A DNA stretch of 64,000 nt, taken from Streptomyces luteolifulvus (GTDB lineage Bacteria > Actinomycetota > Actinomycetes > Streptomycetales > Streptomycetaceae). The stretch lies in NCBI RefSeq assembly GCF_008806595.1, contig NZ_VZRB01000026.1, positions 1 to 64,000 of the forward strand, read 5' to 3'. Position 1 is the first letter of the stretch; each line of letters begins with the position of its first letter. Shown in pieces: positions 62,871 to 64,000 of this stretch. Made by a program: the position numbers and the translations under genes. The notes under the pieces are model-generated. The model did not search any database and was not told where the DNA came from. It saw only the letters and a program-made list of their open reading frames with translations.

Positions 62871-64000
62871 TCAGGCCTCCGGACGGTCCTCGGTGGCCGT
62901 CTCCGCCGCCGGGGCGGGCTCCGTCGCGGTGGACTTGACGGTGGAGATCGCCGGCGTCGCGCCGTTGGCGCCGTTCGTCAGTGCCAGCTCCTTGGGGGAG
63001 AGCACCGGCGGGCGGGTCGAGGGCGTGCGGCGGGAGGAGCCGGTCCAGGCCGGCCGCGGGGGACGCTTGACGATCGGGGCGAAGATCTCGGCGATCTCCT
63101 CCTTGCCCAGCGTCTCCTTCTCCAGCAGCTGAAGCACCAGGTTGTCGAGGACGTCGCGGTTCTCGACCAGGATCTCCCAGGCTTCGTTGTGCGCGTTCTC
63201 GATGAGCTTCTTGACCTCTTCGTCGACCAGCGCGGCGACCTCTTCCGAGTAGTCGCGCTGGTGGGCCATCTCACGTCCGAGGAACGGCTCGGTGTTGTCG
63301 CCGCCGAACTTGATGGCGCCGAGACGCTCGGTCATGCCGTACTGCGTGACCATCGCGCGGGCCGTAGTGGTGGCCTTCTCGATGTCGTTCGCGGCGCCGG
63401 TGGTCGGGTCGTGGAAGACCAGTTCCTCGGCCGCCCGGCCGCCCAGCATGTAGGCGAGCTGGTCGAGCATCTCGTTGCGGGTGGTCGAGTACTTGTCCTC
63501 GTCCGGCAGGACCATCGTGTAGCCGAGGGCCCGGCCCCGCGAGAGGATCGTGATCTTGTGGACCGGGTCGGAGTTCGGGGACGCCGCCGCGACCAGGGCG
63601 TGGCCGCCCTCGTGGTACGCGGTGATCTTCTTCTCCTTGTCCGACATGATCCGGGTCCGCTTCTGCGGGCCCGCGACCACGCGGTCGATCGCCTCGTCCA
63701 GCATCTGGTTGTCGATGAGCTTGCGATCGCTGCGGGCCGTGAGCAGCGCCGCCTCGTTCAGCACGTTCGACAGGTCGGCGCCGGTGAAGCCCGGAGTGCG
63801 GCGGGCGACCGCCGACAGGTCGACGTCGGGGGCGACCGGTTTGCCCTTCTGGTGGACCTTGAGGATCTCCAGACGGCCCTGCATGTCCGGGCGGTCGACC
63901 GCGATCTGGCGGTCGAAGCGGCCGGGGCGCAGCAGCGCCGGGTCGAGGATGTCGGGCCGGTTCGTGGCGGCGATGAGGATCACACCGCCCTTGACGTCGA
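62871..64000 (-). CDS. ftsH: Cell-division protease FtsH (5' part beyond the window)
   Basis: The visible 376 or so codons are the C-terminal part of this membrane AAA+ zinc protease. They contain the second region of homology ([20 protein letters not shown]), the zinc motif [11 protein letters not shown] with both His ligands, and the later [19 protein letters not shown] segment. The N-terminal membrane segments and Walker A lie to the right of 64000. The tail is Pro/Thr/Ala-rich (from about 63070 to 62871) and longer than in E. coli. It degrades membrane and some soluble proteins. A strong hairpin follows. Confidence 0.97.
   Translation of the reverse strand, partial: DVKGGVILIAATNRPDILDPALLRPGRFDRQIAVDRPDMQGRLEILKVHQKGKPVAPDVDLSAVARRTPGFTGADLSNVLNEAALLTARSDRKLIDNQMLDEAIDRVVAGPQKRTRIMSDKEKKITAYHEGGHALVAAASPNSDPVHKITILSRGRALGYTMVLPDEDKYSTTRNEMLDQLAYMLGGRAAEELVFHDPTTGAANDIEKATTTARAMVTQYGMTERLGAIKFGGDNTEPFLGREMAHQRDYSEEVAALVDEEVKKLIENAHNEAWEILVENRDVLDNLVLQLLEKETLGKEEIAEIFAPIVKRPPRPAWTGSSRRTPSTRPPVLSPKELALTNGANGATPAISTVKSTATEPAPAAETATEDRPEA

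Overview
The window is very GC-rich chromosomal DNA with dense genes, frequent GTG starts, 4-bp ATGA/GTGA gene overlaps and strong third-position G/C bias. With the gene families present (SigE-CseABC, DisA, Lsr2, ClpC, many regulators) this points to Streptomyces. From memory, the gene order follows the trpRS1-to-ftsH region of Streptomyces coelicolor (about SCO3334-SCO3404), so this is mostly conserved core chromosome and not an acquired island. No tRNA, CRISPR array, transposase, integrase or phage gene was seen.

Layout. Bases 1-660 hold the promoter and leader of an rRNA operon that runs off the left edge, and a tryptophan attenuator (leader peptide with two Trp codons and alternative hairpins) in front of an auxiliary tryptophanyl-tRNA synthetase. 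From 1.5 to 9.5 kb come a GlxA-type AraC regulator, an isochorismatase-like hydrolase, proC, an ABC-2 exporter with a palindrome over its apparently leaderless start, a SulP transporter, a methyltransferase and small proteins. From 9.6 to 27.6 kb come a PQQ-propeller Ser/Thr kinase, ilvD, a TetR/TIM-barrel pair, a Ppx/GppA phosphatase, an unusual sigma-like/zinc-finger/membrane fusion, radA, disA, mutY and the cell-envelope stress operon sigE-cseA-cseB-cseC. From 27.8 to 41.4 kb come a drug-efflux MFS pump with its TetR regulator and paired operators, an M23 peptidase, a NACHT-family NLR-like ATPase with LRR-like repeats, a secreted HAD phosphatase, clpC, lsr2, an N-acetyltransferase with a BlaI regulator, and small proteins.

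From 41.5 to 47 kb a minus-strand operon of five tightly coupled genes (DUF2520 oxidoreductase, panC, nadB, nadC, coaX) joins pantothenate/CoA and NAD synthesis. An ArsR-type regulator beside it is broken. From 47.7 to 56.5 kb lie a NarL-type two-component system, a MidA/NDUFAF7-like methyltransferase facing an isolated NuoD paralogue, two PH-domain (YdbS/YdbT-like) membrane proteins, a coiled-coil membrane protein and a membrane esterase. From 56.6 to 64 kb are an MprF-like aminoacyl-lipid synthase whose 3' end is partly duplicated, a folate operon (folP, NTF2-like gene, folB, folK, DUF3180), and on the minus strand folE and the C-terminal part of ftsH.

Together the genes serve translation quality and tryptophan supply, DNA repair and c-di-AMP signalling, envelope stress, proteolysis, nucleoid silencing, and NAD, CoA and folate cofactor synthesis. 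The least ordinary items are the NACHT-LRR protein with repeats flanking its promoter, the MidA-NuoD pairing, the sigma/anti-sigma-like fusion, the trp attenuator, the compact operators at the two exporter promoters, and the recently broken or duplicated sequences.
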